NCBI RefSeq assembly: GCF_002797675.1
Contig: NZ_PGEX01000001.1
Coordinates: forward strand, 930,001-994,000
Reading direction: 5' to 3'
DNA length: 64,000 bases
DNA from: Hallerella succinigenes
GTDB lineage: Bacteria > Fibrobacterota > Fibrobacteria > Fibrobacterales > Fibrobacteraceae
Shown here piece by piece: positions 43,035-50,992 of this stretch (position 1 is the stretch's first letter; every line of letters begins with the position of its first letter). A program made the position numbers and the translations under genes. The notes beneath the pieces were generated by a model. That model was not told the origin of the DNA. It did no database searches and saw only the letters and a program-made list of their open reading frames with translations.

Positions 43035-43778
43035 TTGCTCAAACAGACCAAAGTCATCGTTCTCCATCGAATGCCCTACAGCGATTCCTCGTTGATCGTG
43101 AAGGGCTTTTGTTTTGATTTTGGAGTCCAATCCTTTTTGGTCAAGAGCGCAAAGAGCCATAAGAATCCATTCAAAAGCTCCCTCGATCCGCTTGCCGAAA
43201 GCGAAATCGTCTTCCATGATTCCGGAAAGAGCGATTTGCACTTTATCCGGGAGGCAACCCTGATCGACTGGTTCCCGAATCTGCGCAAAGACCTGGAAAA
43301 GACCGCGATGGCGGAAGTCATGGCGGAAATTCTTTTGCGCTACCTGCCGACCGGACTTTCGCAGGAACTTGAGTTCCGTTACACGGAAAAGGCTTTGCAA
43401 GTGCTCGACAGGGGAAAGTGTCCGCAAGACGCGCTTGCCCGTTGGATGTGGCACATTGCCGATTGCGCGGGGTATGCGCTTTCCGTCGACGATTGCATTC
43501 GCTGCGGAAATTCCATCTCGGGGAATCCCGCCGATTTCCTTTTTGAATCGGGCGGGGCGCTTTGCAAAGACTGCCTCGGCTTCTTTTTGCCGCACTATTC
43601 CCCTGAGTTTTTAAGCGATATCGCCCGTTTGACCGCTCGAATGCCGCTTCACGACCCGCGAGCCCTCGAAGGGGAGTTTTTCAAGTATCTCAAAACACAT
43701 CTCGGCGAAAACCGGGAAATCAAATCTTACCGTTGGTTACAGGAGGTTCGTGGTTATGCTTTCAGCACAACAGATTAA
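43035..43778 (+). CDS. recO: DNA repair protein RecO
   Basis: Start placed at TTG 43035 (reading LLKQTKVIVLHRMPYSD), 247 residues, because the RecO OB-fold normally begins a few residues before this segment; no ATG lies nearby and the choice is uncertain. A zinc site CIRC...CKDC lies near residues 155-190. The N-terminal GIVL-type segment and S-L-I-V are as in RecO. It loads RecA onto single-stranded DNA in the RecFOR pathway. It overlaps the panB start by 23 nt. Confidence 0.85.
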   Translation: MLKQTKVIVLHRMPYSDSSLIVKGFCFDFGVQSFLVKSAKSHKNPFKSSLDPLAESEIVFHDSGKSDLHFIREATLIDWFPNLRKDLEKTAMAEVMAEILLRYLPTGLSQELEFRYTEKALQVLDRGKCPQDALARWMWHIADCAGYALSVDDCIRCGNSISGNPADFLFESGGALCKDCLGFFLPHYSPEFLSDIARLTARMPLHDPRALEGEFFKYLKTHLGENREIKSYRWLQEVRGYAFSTTD

Positions 43779-44502
43779 AGAACGTAAAGGAAAACAGAAG
43801 ATAGCCCAGATTACCGCTTACGACTTTGGCTTTGCCAAAATCGCGGAAGCCGCCGGCATCGACCAGATTCTCGTCGGTGACAGTCTCGCCAATACCATGC
43901 TCGGGTACAAAAGCACGCAATCCATCGGCATGACCGAAATGCTCGTCTTTACCGCAGCCGTTTGCCGTGGCGCTCCGAACACGCACGTCATCGCCGATAT
44001 GCCCTTCAAGAGCTATGACGATCCGAAATCGGCTCTGGAGAATGCGAAAAGATTCATGGACGTCGGCGCAAGCTCTGTAAAGCTCGAAGGCTTTATGCCC
44101 GACGCGATTGAAACGCTCATCCAGAACGGCATTCCTGTCTGTGCACACCTTGGACTTTTGCCGCAAACCGCAGTCAGCATGAAGCAAGTCGGCAAGACCG
44201 AAGAAGAAGCGGAAAGACTTTTAAAAGAAATCACCGCGATCGATGAGCTCGGCGCTTACGAATGCGTGCTAGAACACATTCCAGAGATTCTTGGCGAAAA
44301 GCTCACCAAAGCCGTGAGCCTAATAACCATCGGTATTGGCGGCGGTCCGCACACCGATGGTCACGTCACCGTTTTGCACGATGCACTTGGCATCAACAAC
44401 GGAAAGATTCCTCCATTTGCAACAAAGTATTGCAACATCTTTGACATCGCCAAAAAAGGGATCGAAGATTATGTTTCCTTTGTTCACACCGAGGCGCTAT
44501 AG
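43756..44502 (+). CDS. panB: 3-methyl-2-oxobutanoate hydroxymethyltransferase
   Basis: Start set at ATG 43756 (MLSAQQIKERKGKQKI), 248 residues; AGGAGG lies 9 nt upstream inside recO. The motifs VGDSLANTMLGY, the metal-binding Asp residues of DMPF, and the GIGGGPHTDGHVTVLHDALG segment (quoted in part) are those of PanB. It makes ketopantoate for pantothenate, feeding the CoA pathway that includes coaBC in this window. Confidence 0.95.
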   Translation: MLSAQQIKERKGKQKIAQITAYDFGFAKIAEAAGIDQILVGDSLANTMLGYKSTQSIGMTEMLVFTAAVCRGAPNTHVIADMPFKSYDDPKSALENAKRFMDVGASSVKLEGFMPDAIETLIQNGIPVCAHLGLLPQTAVSMKQVGKTEEEAERLLKEITAIDELGAYECVLEHIPEILGEKLTKAVSLITIGIGGGPHTDGHVTVLHDALGINNGKIPPFATKYCNIFDIAKKGIEDYVSFVHTEAL

Positions 44503-44551
44503 AGTGTTATTTCCGATTACCAAGTTGGCAAAAAATTTTTTAAAATAAATG

Positions 44552-44580
44552 TTGATATTTTGTGAAAATCAAGTTATTTT
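44552..44580 (+). promoter_or_regulatory. Sigma70-type promoter of the histone-H1-like gene
   Basis: TTGATA (44552-44557), a 17-nt spacer and TATTTT (44575-44580) lie 43 nt ahead of the ATG. The surrounding DNA is very AT-rich, so chance matches are possible. Confidence 0.5.
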
Positions 44581-44623
44581 ATTGTCATAGTTATCAACAA
44601 ATCCAAAAGAGGAACAAAAAAAT

Positions 44624-44926
44624 ATGGCAAACGCAAAGAAAACTGTAAAAAAAGCCGAAGTGAAGAAGGCTGCTCCGAAGAAGGCTGTCGCCAAGAAGGC
44701 TGCCCCGGCTAAGAAGGTCGCTCCGAAGAAGGCTGTCGCCAAGAAGGCCGCCCCGGCTAAGAAGGCTGCTCCGAAGAAGGCTGTCGCCAAGAAGGCCGCC
44801 CCGGCTAAGAAGGCTGCTCCGAAGAAGGCTGTCGCTAAGAAGGCCGCCCCGGCTAAGAAGGCCGCTCCGAAGAAGGCTGTCGTCAAGAAGGCCGCCCCGG
44901 CTAAGAAAGTGGCGAAGAAGAAGTAA
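44624..44926 (+). CDS. Histone H1-like lysine/alanine-rich DNA-binding protein
   Basis: A 100-residue, very basic protein made of lysine, alanine and proline: MANAKKTVKKAEVKKA, then five copies of a 16-residue repeat (APKKAVAKKAAPAKKA) and an AKKK end. It resembles the C-terminal tails of eukaryotic H1 and bacterial H1-like proteins (AlgP, chlamydial Hc-type). It should bind DNA or RNA by charge and may be unfolded. It has its own likely promoter and a terminator. The ribosome site AGAGGA is about 10 nt from the ATG. Confidence 0.85.
   Translation: MANAKKTVKKAEVKKAAPKKAVAKKAAPAKKVAPKKAVAKKAAPAKKAAPKKAVAKKAAPAKKAAPKKAVAKKAAPAKKAAPKKAVVKKAAPAKKVAKKK
44672..44911. repeat. 48-bp tandem repeat, five copies, in the H1-like gene
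   Basis: Five contiguous 48-bp units encode the 16-residue KKAxAPAK-type repeat (residues 17-96). The units differ at only a few bases, so copy number could change in frame. Confidence 0.85.
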
Positions 44927-44960
44927 TTTTTAGTTTTCTCTCTTTGCTAAAAAAATCAAC

Positions 44961-44990
44961 AAAAAGACCTGGCTTCAGCTGGGTCTTTTT
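44961..44990 (+). terminator. Terminator after the H1-like gene
   Basis: AAAAAGACC (44961-44969) pairs with GGTCTTTTT (44982-44990) around a 12-nt loop; the right arm doubles as the T-tract. Confidence 0.85.
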
Positions 44991-45022
44991 GCATTCATAC
45001 ACCGATTTTCTAAATTTTGGGT

Positions 45023-45340
45023 ATGATTTCCGAAAAAGACTTGAAAGAAATTGAATCTCTCAGCCTCGAAGAAAAGGCCACCCGCGTGGAAAAGCTTCTC
45101 GAAGGCAAAGAAACGCCCAGCGCCTTTGAACTCGGACTCTATCTCGCCCTGAAAATGGCTCTTGAAATCAAGACCGGTCAGGAACTCGGCAGTGCCACGG
45201 GCAAAATTGTCGCCGGCTGGATGCAAAAGTATTCCCCGGAGCTCGTCGAACAGGCGATTCCTCTTGCCAAACAGTTCTTTACCGATCCCGAAAAAATTGC
45301 AAACCGCATCCGCAACGGTCTTCTCGCAGCAAATGGCTAA
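45023..45340 (+). CDS. Hypothetical small protein
   Basis: Start set at ATG 45023 (MISEKDLKEI), 105 residues. Charged, mainly helical (SLEEKATRVEKLLEGKE, PELVEQAIPLAKQFF), with no signal peptide or membrane segment. I do not recognise it. It overlaps the ppx start by 8 nt and opens a four-gene operon. Confidence 0.65.
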   Translation: MISEKDLKEIESLSLEEKATRVEKLLEGKETPSAFELGLYLALKMALEIKTGQELGSATGKIVAGWMQKYSPELVEQAIPLAKQFFTDPEKIANRIRNGLLAANG

Positions 45341-46316
45341 ACTGGTTAAAACGCTCCCCGCCTCGGTCGACATCGGCAGCCATTCGACAATTCTTTTGAT
45401 TGCTGATTTTGAAACCGATGCAAATGGCAAAGAAACGCTCCAACCCAAAATTCAAAAGGTGGAAGTTTGCCGCCTTGGCGAAGACGTTTACAATACCGGA
45501 AACGTTTCCGCAGAACGCCTGGAAGAACTTTCGAAGATCCTTTCGAACTTCCGCGCAACGGCACACGCCCTAGGTGCAGAAATCAAAGCCTGCGCCATGA
45601 CCGAAGCCGCCCGCAAGGCGGAAAATGGAGATGAGATTATCGCTGCGGTCGAAAAAGCGCTTTGGACCAAGCCGCAGATTATTTCTGGCGAAGAAGAAGC
45701 CGCCTACACGTTCCGCGCCGTCGAAGAATGGCACGGCGAAGGCATTGTGACTTTGGATATCGGCGGAGGCTCGACCGAAGTTTCCGACGGAAAGAAAGCG
45801 GTCTCGGTTCCGGTCGGCGCGCTTTACCTTTTTAAGCAAATGGGTGCGATTCCAGGTCCGGAATACAAAAAGTGGGAAAAGGAAATCCTCAAGGGAAATC
45901 CTTTGCGCCCGTATTCCAAAAAGCAGATTTACCTTGTCGGCGGAACGGGTACAGCCCTCGCCATGGTATTTTTGAACCTGCCGGAATTTGACTTCAAGTC
46001 AATCGAAGGTTTGGAGCTGAATCTCGATCAGCTCGAAAAAACGATTACAAAAATTTCCAACGTGTCGAAGGAACTCCGCGCGAGCATGCCGGGCCTTGAA
46101 AAAGGTCGTTCCGACGTCATCATCTGCGGCCTGTATTGGCTGCGCAGCCTGCTCGCCCGTTTGCACGCGGAAAGCTTCCGCATCAGCACGGCGGGTCTCC
46201 GCTTTGGGCTTCTTTACCCGCCTAAACCGGAAGAAAAAAACGTCGAAGAAAAGAAGGAACGCAAGCTCCCACCTTGGTTGCAAAAGAAAAAGGATTCTGA
46301 AGATGCGAATCAATAA
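45333..46316 (+). CDS. Ppx/GppA phosphatase family protein
   Basis: Start set at ATG 45333 (MAKLVKTLPASVDIGSHS), 327 residues; the longer frame from 45162 lies in another gene. The family's actin-like motifs are present: SVDIGSHS (phosphate 1), TEAARKAENG and TLDIGGGSTE (phosphate 2). By family it removes phosphate from polyphosphate or pppGpp; which one cannot be told. The C-terminal lysine-rich tail is short. It overlaps the next gene by 14 nt. Confidence 0.88.
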   Translation: MAKLVKTLPASVDIGSHSTILLIADFETDANGKETLQPKIQKVEVCRLGEDVYNTGNVSAERLEELSKILSNFRATAHALGAEIKACAMTEAARKAENGDEIIAAVEKALWTKPQIISGEEEAAYTFRAVEEWHGEGIVTLDIGGGSTEVSDGKKAVSVPVGALYLFKQMGAIPGPEYKKWEKEILKGNPLRPYSKKQIYLVGGTGTALAMVFLNLPEFDFKSIEGLELNLDQLEKTITKISNVSKELRASMPGLEKGRSDVIICGLYWLRSLLARLHAESFRISTAGLRFGLLYPPKPEEKNVEEKKERKLPPWLQKKKDSEDANQ

Positions 46317-47022
46317 ATTTCTTTCGCTGTGCGGTGTCGCAAGCCGCCGTGCTTCCGACGATCTGATTCGTCAAGGCCGTGTAACCGTCAACGGAGACGT
46401 CTTGGAAGGACTCGGCCGAGAAGTCGATGAGCACAAGGACGATGTCCGCGTTGACGGCAAACGCGTGCGCCCGCCTAAAAGGACTTCAATTCTGATGTTC
46501 CACAAACCCGCAGGCTGCGTTTGCTCTGCAAGCGATCCGCAGGGTCGCACAACCGTCTACGATTACCTCCCGGCGGAATACCGTTCGATGAAGTATATTG
46601 GACGTTTGGACTTGCAGAGCCGTGGACTTCTTTTGTTTACCGACGACGGCGATCTGCTATACAAACTCACGCATCCGAAGTTTGAAGTTCCCCGCAGCTA
46701 TTATGTTTGGACGACTCGCCCGCTTTCCCATGCCGACGCCCAGAAACTCGTCGATGGTGTCGAAATCGGGGAAAATGAAAAGGGAGTGATGGAATCCGCC
46801 CACGCCGAAGAAATTTTCTTTGACCAGGGATTCTTTGAAATGGTTCTTTGCGAAGGCAAGAACCGTGAAATCCGTCGCATGCTCGAACAGGTCGGTTATA
46901 CGATCCGCGACTTGAAGCGTGTAACTTATGCGGGTATTGGGCTTGGAAACCTGCCGACCGGCGAATTCCGAGAACTCTCTTCCGCGGAAGAAAAAATCCT
47001 TCGCGAAGCGGTTGAGGATTAA
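46303..47022 (+). CDS. RluB/RsuA-type pseudouridine synthase
   Basis: Start set at ATG 46303 (MRINKFLSLCGVASRRASDD), 239 residues. An N-terminal S4 RNA-binding domain (1-60) precedes the synthase domain with the catalytic motif GRLDLQSRGLLLFT (Asp in GRLD) and NREIRRMLEQVG. It makes pseudouridine in rRNA, most likely 23S (RluB-like). The genes on each side overlap or abut it. Confidence 0.9.
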   Translation: MRINKFLSLCGVASRRASDDLIRQGRVTVNGDVLEGLGREVDEHKDDVRVDGKRVRPPKRTSILMFHKPAGCVCSASDPQGRTTVYDYLPAEYRSMKYIGRLDLQSRGLLLFTDDGDLLYKLTHPKFEVPRSYYVWTTRPLSHADAQKLVDGVEIGENEKGVMESAHAEEIFFDQGFFEMVLCEGKNREIRRMLEQVGYTIRDLKRVTYAGIGLGNLPTGEFRELSSAEEKILREAVED

Positions 47023-47025
47023 CCA

Positions 47026-47712
47026 ATGAAACGCAGCATTTTTATCGGAGACATTCACGGTTGCTACGATGAAATGATGAAAATGCTCGACGTCGTCCAT
47101 TACACGCCGGGCGATGACTCCATTTATTTTACCGGCGACCTGATCAATAAAGGTCCCGATTCCATAAAAGTCGTACAGGAACTTCTCGCCAATCCGTTCC
47201 AGTACGTCATGGGAAATCACGAAGCCTGGCTTTTGAATTTTGTAAAGATTCCCGAAAACGAATGGACCGAAAAACAAAAGCGCTCCGCAGAAATTCTCGG
47301 CGATCCATTCTGGCTTGCATCCATTGTTAAAAATTGGCCCCTCTGGATTGACACGCCTCAAGCGTTACTCGTCCACGCAGGCATTGAACCGGGAAAGGCA
47401 AAGATCGAAGACATGGATCCTAACGTGCTGCTTTCCGTGCGCACCTGGGACGGCAAAGGCGAAGACCTGAACAACCCCGAGGATCCCGCTTGGTTTGAAT
47501 GTGTAACCTGGCCCAAAACCGTCATTTTCGGACATTGGGCTGCCAAGGGACTCGTCGATAACGTTCCAGGATTCATCGGACTCGATTCCGGCTGCGTCTA
47601 CGGGAAATACCTTTCCGCCTACTGCCTTGAAGAACGAAAGTTCTATTCTGTTCCCGCGGCACGGCCGTACAGCCCGATCAAAAAGAAGAAACGCGTACCT
47701 ACGAACGCCTGA
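47026..47712 (+). CDS. PPP-family metallophosphatase (ApaH/serine-threonine phosphatase-like)
   Basis: A 228-residue protein with the complete PPP signature set: GDIHG, GDLINKGPDS, GNHE, HAG and GHW...DSGCVYG. The family includes bacterial serine/threonine phosphatases and ApaH diadenosine tetraphosphatases; which one is not clear. It ends the 45023-47712 operon, with a terminator behind it. Confidence 0.88.
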   Translation: MKRSIFIGDIHGCYDEMMKMLDVVHYTPGDDSIYFTGDLINKGPDSIKVVQELLANPFQYVMGNHEAWLLNFVKIPENEWTEKQKRSAEILGDPFWLASIVKNWPLWIDTPQALLVHAGIEPGKAKIEDMDPNVLLSVRTWDGKGEDLNNPEDPAWFECVTWPKTVIFGHWAAKGLVDNVPGFIGLDSGCVYGKYLSAYCLEERKFYSVPAARPYSPIKKKKRVPTNA

Positions 47713-47720
47713 GTTTCAAA

Positions 47721-47757
47721 TTGGCTCAAAATCGTGACGCAGAGCCAAATGTTTTTT
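47721..47757 (+). terminator. Terminator after the phosphatase gene
   Basis: TTGGCTC (47721-47727) and GAGCCAA (47742-47748) form a 7-bp stem followed by ATGTTTTTT on the plus strand. Confidence 0.7.
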
Positions 47758-47826
47758 CCAAAAGCCAAGGAACCATCGTTTAAATCCTTTGCTTTTTAAG
47801 CGTCAATTTCTAAATTGTGTCGCACT

Positions 47827-48843
47827 ATGACAGCGCAAGAACTTTTCAATCGTCTCAAGAGCATTCAGCCGGGTGCCGTTCTTTGCAACTACACCATGGA
47901 ATACTGCGAAAAATTGATTCCGATTATCAACGAAATCAACGAACTCAAAAAAGAACGCAACGCGGTGATTCTCGCCCACAGTTACGTGGCACCGGAAATC
48001 GTCCTCGGTGTTGCCGACTACGACGGTGATAGTTTCAAGCTGAGCCAGGACGCTACCAAGGTCCAAGCCGACATGATTATTTTTGCCGCGGTCCGCTTCA
48101 TGGGCGAAACGGCAAAGATTTTGAATCCGACGAAAGAAGTGATCATTCCGGGTCCGCTTTCCGGTTGCAGCCTCGCCGACAGCATTACCGGCGAAGACGT
48201 GAAAAAGCTCCGTGCAAAATATCCGGGTTATACGGTCGCCTGCTACATCAACACGACCGCTGATGTGAAAGCGGAATGCGATGTCTGCGTCACGAGCTCC
48301 AACGTTTACAAAATCATCGCAAACCTTCCAAACGACAAGATCATCTTTGTCCCGGACCGTTTGATGGGGGCAAACCTTCAGGAAGCTCTTGAAAAGAACG
48401 GCATCCACAAGGAAATCGTTCTGTTCTCCGGTTGCTGCTATGTGCATGAAAAGTACGATCCGGAACTCATCAGTTTCTTCCGAAGCCAGAATCCAGGGCT
48501 CCGCGTGGTGAGCCATCCGGAATGCCATCCGGGCGTCGCCCTTTTGAGCGATTACGTCGGCAGTACCGGTCAGATGGTCAAGTACATCAAGGACCAGCCG
48601 GAAGGCACCCCGTTCCTGCTTCTCACGGAATGCGGCTTGAACGCTCGCATGCATTATGAATTCCCGAACAAGCAGTTCATCGGCAGTTGCAGCATGTGCA
48701 AGTACATGAAGTCGAATTCGCTCGAAAACATTCTTGAATCTCTGCGTCACCCAGAAATGGCTTCCAAGGTGGAACTCTCCGCCGACGTAGCAGCCCGCGC
48801 CAAGCACTGCATTGACGAAATGTTCCGCTACGCAGCGATGTAA
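47827..48843 (+). CDS. nadA: Quinolinate synthase
   Basis: Start set at ATG 47827 (MTAQELFNRLKSIQ), 338 residues. It condenses iminoaspartate with DHAP in NAD synthesis. The iron-sulphur cysteines lie in SGCSLADS, SGCCYVHE and GSCSMCKYM; VILAHSYVAPEI and HPECHPGVALLSDYVGSTGQM (in part) match the family. The outer-membrane protein gene follows within 18 nt. Confidence 0.96.
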   Translation: MTAQELFNRLKSIQPGAVLCNYTMEYCEKLIPIINEINELKKERNAVILAHSYVAPEIVLGVADYDGDSFKLSQDATKVQADMIIFAAVRFMGETAKILNPTKEVIIPGPLSGCSLADSITGEDVKKLRAKYPGYTVACYINTTADVKAECDVCVTSSNVYKIIANLPNDKIIFVPDRLMGANLQEALEKNGIHKEIVLFSGCCYVHEKYDPELISFFRSQNPGLRVVSHPECHPGVALLSDYVGSTGQMVKYIKDQPEGTPFLLLTECGLNARMHYEFPNKQFIGSCSMCKYMKSNSLENILESLRHPEMASKVELSADVAARAKHCIDEMFRYAAM

Positions 48844-48861
48844 TCTTGCAACGGAGGTCCG

Positions 48862-49557
48862 ATGAGATTCCTTTCGAAGCTTCTGATTCTTTTGTTGATT
48901 GTGACCGGTACAAGTTTTGCCGGTTACCGCGGAAAAGTCATTTGGCACCGAAGCTACTTCATTTCCCTCGGCGTGGATGCGCTCTTCTCCTTGGGCGGTG
49001 ACTTGAACGGTGACGGAGCTATCGAAGCCAACGGCGATGACACCGATGACGTCGTTTACCTTCCCCACATCGGATCTTTCCCATTGCCGAACATCGAAGC
49101 GGGTGTAAACTTTAACCAACACACGATTGCCGTCCATTTCGGCATTTGGCAGCCTGACGTCCGATACGGCGAAGATACGGATTACTTCACCGAAGACGAT
49201 GCGAACTACTGGCGCCTTGGCGTGGAATACCGCTACTACTTCTTCTGGCCGGAAGACTTTATGATTGGCCCGGGCCTCGGTTACGCCTTTGCCCGTTACT
49301 CCGTCCACGGAGCAGCTATTGGCTTTGACAAGTATGACGGCGAATACCGCGAAGCGGCCGTCTTTGCAACAAACTCTTTTGCCGTTTCGGCAAATATGCG
49401 TTACAAGATTCGCCCGTTCGGCATGGATGTCGCTTTGCGTTACCGCCCCACGTTCATCCGCAGCTTAAGCACCGAAACGGCCGGCTACTGCAGCCTTTCC
49501 GAAACGCTCTGGCACCACATGATTGAAGTGAGCGCCCGAGTGTTCCTCGAATTCTAA
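48862..49557 (+). CDS. Outer-membrane beta-barrel-like protein with an EF-hand-type loop
   Basis: A 231-residue protein with a signal peptide (1-20; ends SFAGY) and strong aromatic beta strands (NYWRLGVEYRYYFFW, FAVSANMRYKIRPFGMDVALRYRP) ending in EVSARVFLEF, the C-terminal aromatic strand of outer-membrane barrels. A loop near 46-58, DLNGDGAIEANGDD, has the spacing of calcium-binding EF-hand or dockerin loops. GGAGG lies before the ATG. It follows nadA by 18 nt. Function unknown. Confidence 0.7.
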   Translation: MRFLSKLLILLLIVTGTSFAGYRGKVIWHRSYFISLGVDALFSLGGDLNGDGAIEANGDDTDDVVYLPHIGSFPLPNIEAGVNFNQHTIAVHFGIWQPDVRYGEDTDYFTEDDANYWRLGVEYRYYFFWPEDFMIGPGLGYAFARYSVHGAAIGFDKYDGEYREAAVFATNSFAVSANMRYKIRPFGMDVALRYRPTFIRSLSTETAGYCSLSETLWHHMIEVSARVFLEF

Positions 49558-49584
49558 GATTCGACTTCTTAAAAGACCAGCTCC

Positions 49585-50247
49585 TTACCAATCCTTTTCG
49601 GGGCGAGCCTGACCGCGCACCGGTTTCCACGGTTTGCGTTCTCCATGTTCCGCATCAAAGTCTTTGAGCAACTGGGAAGCTTGCTCTGGAGTCATCTGTC
49701 CCGGAGGCACGGTTTCCGGATTTTCATTTCCGCCTTGCGGTTGTTCCGGGTTTTCCTGCTCGTTTGAATTGCTGGATTCTCCGTTACCGCCCTGCGAATG
49801 ACTGGAGTCTGAATTGCTTGACTGAGAATGGCTGGACTGCGAGTCGCTAGAATTTGCACCTTGGGAATCGCTCGAACCGTTTTGATTCTCGTCCTGATTC
49901 TGTTGATCCTGATTCTGTTGATCCTGATTTTGCTGATTCTGCTCGTTTTGATTCTTGTCCTGGTTTTGATCCTGGTTCTGATTTTCGTTATTCGGATTGT
50001 TCTGCTGATTCTGCTTTTGCTGCTCATCCTTGGATTCTTCGATACGATCCTGAAGCATTTGCAGTTTGGCATCATCCGGGTAATACGAAAGACCTTCCTT
50101 GCAGGTGATTTCTGCCGTCGGCAAACGGTTTTGAATGTACTGGAAAGCCGCGTCCGAATAATACTGGGCAGCACTCTTCGGGGCTTTTGCCGCAAAGGCG
50201 CATGTGGAAGCAGCCACAACGGAAAGGAACAGGGTAAACTTTTTCAC
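49585..50247 (-). CDS. Secreted Gln/Asn/Ser-rich protein at the end of the Bat operon
   Basis: Starts at GTG 50247, overlapping the stop of the TPR gene by one base (TAGTG). 220 residues: signal peptide (1-20), a short helical repeat (SAAQYYSDAAFQYIQNRLPTAE), then a long low-complexity region of N, Q, D and S (about 77-175), and a C-terminal segment (PEQASQLLKDFDAEHGERKPWKP) that looks like the short BatC-type end. It may be a second BatC-like protein with a disordered middle. Function unknown. Confidence 0.7.
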   Translation of the reverse strand: MKKFTLFLSVVAASTCAFAAKAPKSAAQYYSDAAFQYIQNRLPTAEITCKEGLSYYPDDAKLQMLQDRIEESKDEQQKQNQQNNPNNENQNQDQNQDKNQNEQNQQNQDQQNQDQQNQDENQNGSSDSQGANSSDSQSSHSQSSNSDSSHSQGGNGESSNSNEQENPEQPQGGNENPETVPPGQMTPEQASQLLKDFDAEHGERKPWKPVRGQARPEKDW

Positions 50248-50978
50248 TAGATCACCCCCAAATCGTTATCGGCATTGGACTGATCGATTTTACTCTTGGG
50301 AGCACGTCCTGCCTTAATGTCAATTACGTCTTCAATACGTTGAATGTACGGGCCAAAGCTCGAAGCGGTAGAGTCCGAGGCCATCGTATTTTCAAGCAGA
50401 TTCTTGGCAGGCGTGTATTCGCCGTCCTTGCACATTTGCAGGGCCCGGGCAAGGATCTGTTTTGCATTTTCCGAAAGTTCGGGCTGCTTTTGATCCTGAT
50501 TTTCGTTCTGCTGATTCTGTTCTTTCTGCTTGTCAATTTCTTCTTTGAGCTTGCGTTGCACAATTTCCACATTGCGCTTCGCATTTTCAAAATTCGGATC
50601 GAGATCGATCGCTTTTTTTAAGTAGCCAACCGCTTCACGCCATTTTGCAATGCGTTCCGACGGTTCCGAAGACTTTTCTCCGAGGCGGTAGAACGTGTTT
50701 GCCAAATTGAAAGCGGCCTTTGAAGCGATCGAAGAGTCCGGCATGCGAGAAGCGCTTTCGAGTTCCTTCTGCGCTTCTTCGTAATTGCCGAGCTTGTACT
50801 GGCACGTTCCGATGTTGTAAAAGAGCAATGGATTCGCAGGTTCATCCTTTCGCGCTTCCATGTACTTTTGAAGCGCTCCCGCAAAGTCGCCCTTGCGGAA
50901 CAGCTCATTGCCATCGTTGATCGGGCGAGCGAAAGCCGCAATCGCCAAAAGCGAAATTAAAATGAAGATTCTTTTCAT
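50247..50978 (-). CDS. TPR protein (BatC-like)
   Basis: Start set at ATG 50978 (MKRIFILISLLAIAAFA), 243 residues; an ATG at 50993 overlapping the previous stop is the alternative. Signal peptide, then at least three tetratricopeptide repeats (NELFRKGDFAGALQKY, LLFYNIGTCQYKLGNYEEAQ, KAAFNLANTFYRLGE) and a Q-rich stretch (about 150-170). The VWA-VWA-TPR order matches batA-batB-batC, whose products form complexes in the envelope of Bacteroides and spirochaetes. Confidence 0.8.
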   Translation of the reverse strand: MKRIFILISLLAIAAFARPINDGNELFRKGDFAGALQKYMEARKDEPANPLLFYNIGTCQYKLGNYEEAQKELESASRMPDSSIASKAAFNLANTFYRLGEKSSEPSERIAKWREAVGYLKKAIDLDPNFENAKRNVEIVQRKLKEEIDKQKEQNQQNENQDQKQPELSENAKQILARALQMCKDGEYTPAKNLLENTMASDSTASSFGPYIQRIEDVIDIKAGRAPKSKIDQSNADNDLGVI

Positions 50979-50992
50979 TTGCACAACCTTCA

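Noticed and set aside
44672-44911. 48-bp repeats as CRISPR or non-coding satellite
   Set aside because: They are in frame inside a gene with a promoter, ribosome site and terminator, and encode a basic protein.
45162-45333. Longer start of the Ppx/GppA gene
   Set aside because: This part reads through the preceding gene in another frame and gives a basic, low-similarity segment; ATG 45333 begins at the conserved actin-like fold.
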